A stretch of 64,000 nucleotides of DNA from Wenjunlia tyrosinilytica (GTDB taxonomy: Bacteria; Actinomycetota; Actinomycetes; Streptomycetales; Streptomycetaceae): contig NZ_BMMS01000022.1 in the NCBI RefSeq assembly GCF_014646055.1, positions 94,525-158,524 on the forward strand, given 5' to 3'. The notes beneath the pieces are model-generated. The model saw only the letters and a list, made by a program, of their open reading frames with translations, did no database searches and had not been told where the DNA came from. Below, piece by piece: positions 61,875-64,000 of this stretch. The position numbers were made by a program, and so were the translations under genes. How positions within the stretch are numbered: the stretch's first letter is position 1; every line of letters begins with the position of its first letter.

Positions 61875-62858
61875 TCAGATCCATGCCTGGTAGGAGAGGA
61901 CATCTCCAGCCTTCACCCGGTACTCCTTGACGTCCTTGACGAAGCTCAGTTCGAGGCCGAGCACCTTGCCGCTCCCCGGATCAAGGATGACCATCCGCTG
62001 GTCGGGGGCGCCCCTGCCCCCGAATGTGTACGCCTGCCCTCGCCGCCCGAGCCGGTCGGTCACCGCTCCGGCCGGTCGCAGACCGCGGGTACGAGCGAGC
62101 ATCCCGACGACGGCCGCCGTCTCGCGGGTCCCCGGCGTCCATTGGGTCAGGAGCTCGGACAGGGCGTCGAGCAGGGGTTCCGTATCGCTCCCGGCGCCGC
62201 GGTACCGCTGCGCCAGGTAGTCGCGCAGCGCGCCCGGCGTGGACGGCGGCGGCATGCGGTACATGGACTCGCCGCCCCAGGAGCCCGGGGGATACCGCTT
62301 CCGGCTGAGGATCTCCCCGTCCGTGACCACCCGGTTCCTCAGCCCGCTCCCGTCGATCACGGGCCTGCCGGGATGCCGGGGGTCGGTGGCCACCACCAGG
62401 AGCGAGCCGCTTCCGTCCGCGTTCCAGCGCGACCAGCGCTCCTCGGGCAGGGACACCGGTTCCCGCGCTCCCGGACCGGTCTCCATGCTCAACGACCATT
62501 CCTGTACATGGCAGCCGCGTCGGGCCCGCGTCGGACGGTGCGCCGCCACGGCCCGCGCCGTGCGGGCGATCCGCTCCAGTGGGACGGTGGTGGAGACGCC
62601 GTCCGGTCGCAGGGGAGCCGGGGCCGCCGCCGCGGGGGAGGAACCCGTCCCCGTGATCACGGCGCCCAGCCCGCCGGCCACGGCGAGGCCCGCCGCGGCC
62701 ACCCCGATGAGGAGCCGGCGCGACATATGGCGCGGGCGCTCACCGAGGAGTTCCTCGAGCCGCCGCTCGGCGTGGAAGTCCAGCGGCCCGTCGGGCCAGC
62801 GCTTGTCATCGGCACGTACGGGGTTCGCGGCACGCAGCAGTTCCAGATCGTCAGTCAT
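61875..62858 (-). CDS. CU044_5270-family membrane-anchored protein (sigma factor partner)
   Basis: A protein of 327 residues. A cytosolic N-terminus of about 48 residues is followed by one membrane span (LLIGVAAAGLAVAGGLGAVI) and an outer domain with a MRGLRP..TDRLGRRGQAYTF-like region. This layout is that of proteins encoded with ECF sigma factors in actinobacteria, where they may act as anti-sigma factors. It overlaps the sigma gene by 8 bases. A zinc-binding anti-sigma motif is not seen. Confidence 0.75.
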   Translation of the reverse strand: MTDDLELLRAANPVRADDKRWPDGPLDFHAERRLEELLGERPRHMSRRLLIGVAAAGLAVAGGLGAVITGTGSSPAAAAPAPLRPDGVSTTVPLERIARTARAVAAHRPTRARRGCHVQEWSLSMETGPGAREPVSLPEERWSRWNADGSGSLLVVATDPRHPGRPVIDGSGLRNRVVTDGEILSRKRYPPGSWGGESMYRMPPPSTPGALRDYLAQRYRGAGSDTEPLLDALSELLTQWTPGTRETAAVVGMLARTRGLRPAGAVTDRLGRRGQAYTFGGRGAPDQRMVILDPGSGKVLGLELSFVKDVKEYRVKAGDVLSYQAWI

Positions 62859-63384
62859 CGCAGGCCCTCCGTGCCGTCACCGTCATGTGCATGCGGTCGA
62901 TCCGGGTGCGAAGTCTTCGCCGTGCCCGGTGCAGGCGCATCCCCGCCGCCGCCGTGCTGCACCCGAGGGCCAAGCCGACCTCCTCCAATGTCAGTTCCTC
63001 CCACGTGGTGAGCCTCAGTACCTCCTGATCGGACTCGGAGAGCGAGGCGAGCGCTTCGCGTACCCAGGCGCCGGGCGGCTCGGCCTCGGGGCCGTGCGCT
63101 GTCCACTGGCCGTGCGCCGCACCATGGTTGCCGATCCGCAGCAGAAGGCGCCGGTAGCGGCTTCGCCCGCGCACGGTGTTCGCCAGGCAGTTGCGGGCCA
63201 CCCCGTACAGCCACGGCAGGACGTCGTCGGGCACCTCGCCGCGGCGGCGCCAGGCCACGGAGAAGACCTCCGCGACGACCTCGTCGACCTCCCAGGACTG
63301 ACCGTCCAGCCGACGGGCCACGTAGCGGCCGACCGCCCCGTAGTGCTCGCGGTAGGCGTCGGCGAAGAAGTCGTCCCTGCTCAT
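62851..63384 (-). CDS. ECF RNA polymerase sigma factor
   Basis: A sigma-70 family protein of 177 residues with region 2 (YREHYGAVGRYVARRLDG, VDEVVAEVFSVAWRR, PWLYGVARNCLAN) and region 4 (LSESDQEVLRLTTWEELTLEEVGLALGCS, MRLHRARRRL). It redirects RNA polymerase to a small regulon, probably held back by the membrane protein whose gene overlaps its end. The ATG at 63384 lacks a clear ribosome site. The start lies inside a 25-bp inverted repeat shared with the start of ctaD. Confidence 0.9.
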   Translation of the reverse strand: MSRDDFFADAYREHYGAVGRYVARRLDGQSWEVDEVVAEVFSVAWRRRGEVPDDVLPWLYGVARNCLANTVRGRSRYRRLLLRIGNHGAAHGQWTAHGPEAEPPGAWVREALASLSESDQEVLRLTTWEELTLEEVGLALGCSTAAAGMRLHRARRRLRTRIDRMHMTVTARRACDD

Positions 63385-63495
63385 GATCTGTTCATGTCCG
63401 GCACAGTCCAGGTCCTCACACCCCCGGATGTGAGGACCGTCACCGGCAGGGGTGTCAGGAAGCCGGCGCCGCCGGACACCAACAGATCATGAGCA
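63378..63495. repeat. 25-bp inverted repeat covering both divergent start codons
   Basis: The minus-strand copy (63402-63378) and the plus-strand copy (63471-63495) match at 23 of 25 bases. The shared core is AACAGATCATGAGCA, and in both copies the ATG is the actual start codon (sigma factor and ctaD). The two genes are unrelated, so the likeness is not from coding homology. Confidence 0.85.
63412..63437. promoter_or_regulatory. Palindrome between sigma factor and ctaD
   Basis: GTCCTCACA / TGTGAGGAC, a perfect 9-bp inverted repeat around 8 bases (CCCCCGGA), lies near the middle of the divergent region. It could be an operator or a hairpin in the ctaD leader. Confidence 0.5.
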
Positions 63496-64000
63496 ACAGA
63501 AAATCGGTCACGGCGCCCGCCCGGGCCAGGGGCGGCGTTGCGGTGAAGTGGCTGACGACCACCGACCACAAGACGATCGGCTCCCTGTACCTGATCACGG
63601 CCTTCGGGTTCTTTCTCCTCGGCGGGGTGCTGGCGCTGATCATGCGCGCCGAGCTCGCCCGCCCCGGTTCGCAGATGATGTCGAACGAGCAGTTCAACCA
63701 GGCGTTCACGATGCACGGCACGATCATGCTGCTGATGTTCGCGACGCCGCTGTTCGCCGGTTTCGCGAACTGGATCATGCCGTTGCAGATCGGTGCGCCG
63801 GATGTGGCGTTCCCGCGGCTGAACATGTTCGCGTACTGGCTGTACCTGTTCGGGTCGCTGATCGCGGTGGCGGGGTTCCTGACCCCGCAGGGCGCCGCCG
63901 ACTTCGGCTGGTTCGCCTATGCGCCGCTGTCGGACGCGGTGCGCTCGCCGGGTGTGGGCGCGGACATGTGGATCATGGGTCTGGCGTTCTCCGGTTTCGG
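63489..64000 (+). CDS. ctaD: Cytochrome c oxidase subunit I (3' end missing)
   Basis: The first 170 codons of subunit I of the aa3-type terminal oxidase. The start [15 protein letters not shown] is followed by [15 protein letters not shown], the first membrane span, the heme ligand His in [11 protein letters not shown] and the [21 protein letters not shown] signature. The gene runs off the window. No ribosome site is visible before the ATG, but the reading frame and family match fix the start. Streptomyces often carry two ctaD copies; placement beside an ECF sigma factor suggests this may be the extra one. Confidence 0.93.
   Translation, partial: MSNRKSVTAPARARGGVAVKWLTTTDHKTIGSLYLITAFGFFLLGGVLALIMRAELARPGSQMMSNEQFNQAFTMHGTIMLLMFATPLFAGFANWIMPLQIGAPDVAFPRLNMFAYWLYLFGSLIAVAGFLTPQGAADFGWFAYAPLSDAVRSPGVGADMWIMGLAFSGF

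Overview
The window is high-GC actinobacterial DNA, almost certainly Streptomyces. Evidence: very strong GC bias at third codon positions, frequent GTG starts, a DasR/chitinase-type operator in front of a GH19 chitinase, a ScbR/ArpA-type gamma-butyrolactone receptor homologue, a NovI-like pair of cytochromes P450, and an actinobacterial cytochrome c oxidase gene at the right edge.

Layout. 1-12.4 kb is ordinary chromosome: a truncated sugar ABC permease, a divergent pair of helix-turn-helix proteins (one with a histidine-kinase-like ATPase, one with a long coiled coil and a membrane tail), a substrate-binding/VWA lipoprotein-like protein, a SpoIIE phosphatase sensor, a secreted chitinase, an alpha/beta hydrolase and a DUF2127 membrane protein. 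12.8-57.5 kb is a nonribosomal peptide (NRPS) gene cluster. 57.6-64 kb is again ordinary: a secreted beta-helix protein, a secreted trypsin-like protease, a small acidic protein, the gamma-butyrolactone receptor homologue, an ECF sigma factor with its downstream partner, and the start of ctaD.

The NRPS cluster is highly dissociated. A minus operon (23.5 to 13.3 kb) encodes a threonine-aldolase-like enzyme, a free condensation (C) domain, C-A*-T (A* being a ruined adenylation domain), C-A-T and another free C domain. A plus pair encodes MbtH and C-A-T. A plus operon (28.2-36.0 kb) encodes P450, C-T-C, a PduX-like kinase, a 60-residue coupled peptide, a free thioester reductase and a methyltransferase. 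A minus gene encodes A-T-C. A second block (43.8-57.5 kb) has divergent operons: SDR, methyltransferase, aminotransferase and tryptophan 2,3-dioxygenase on the minus strand; A-T, P450, CysK-like enzyme, ATP-grasp ligase, argininosuccinate-lyase-like enzyme, type II thioesterase and a DrrAB-type exporter on the plus strand. Between them lie an AlkZ/YcaQ-type DNA glycosylase homologue, a secreted peptidase-like hydrolase and a third P450.

Inferred chemistry. The A-T didomain, P450, thioesterase, dioxygenase and aminotransferase form the same enzyme set as the tryptophan-to-3-hydroxyquinaldate (thiocoraline) and quinoxaline (echinomycin) chromophore routes. The kinase, CysK-like enzyme and lyase suit a 2,3-diamino acid (2,3-diaminobutyrate or 2,3-diaminopropionate). 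No integrated thioesterase or epimerase domain is visible; the free reductase suggests release as an aldehyde or alcohol. The glycosylase suggests that the product attacks or binds DNA. Five of eight C domains have lost the second catalytic histidine. I do not recognise the whole cluster as any known one. A repeated heptamer (GGAAAGA-like, 11-bp period) in front of three operons suggests one shared, SARP-like control.
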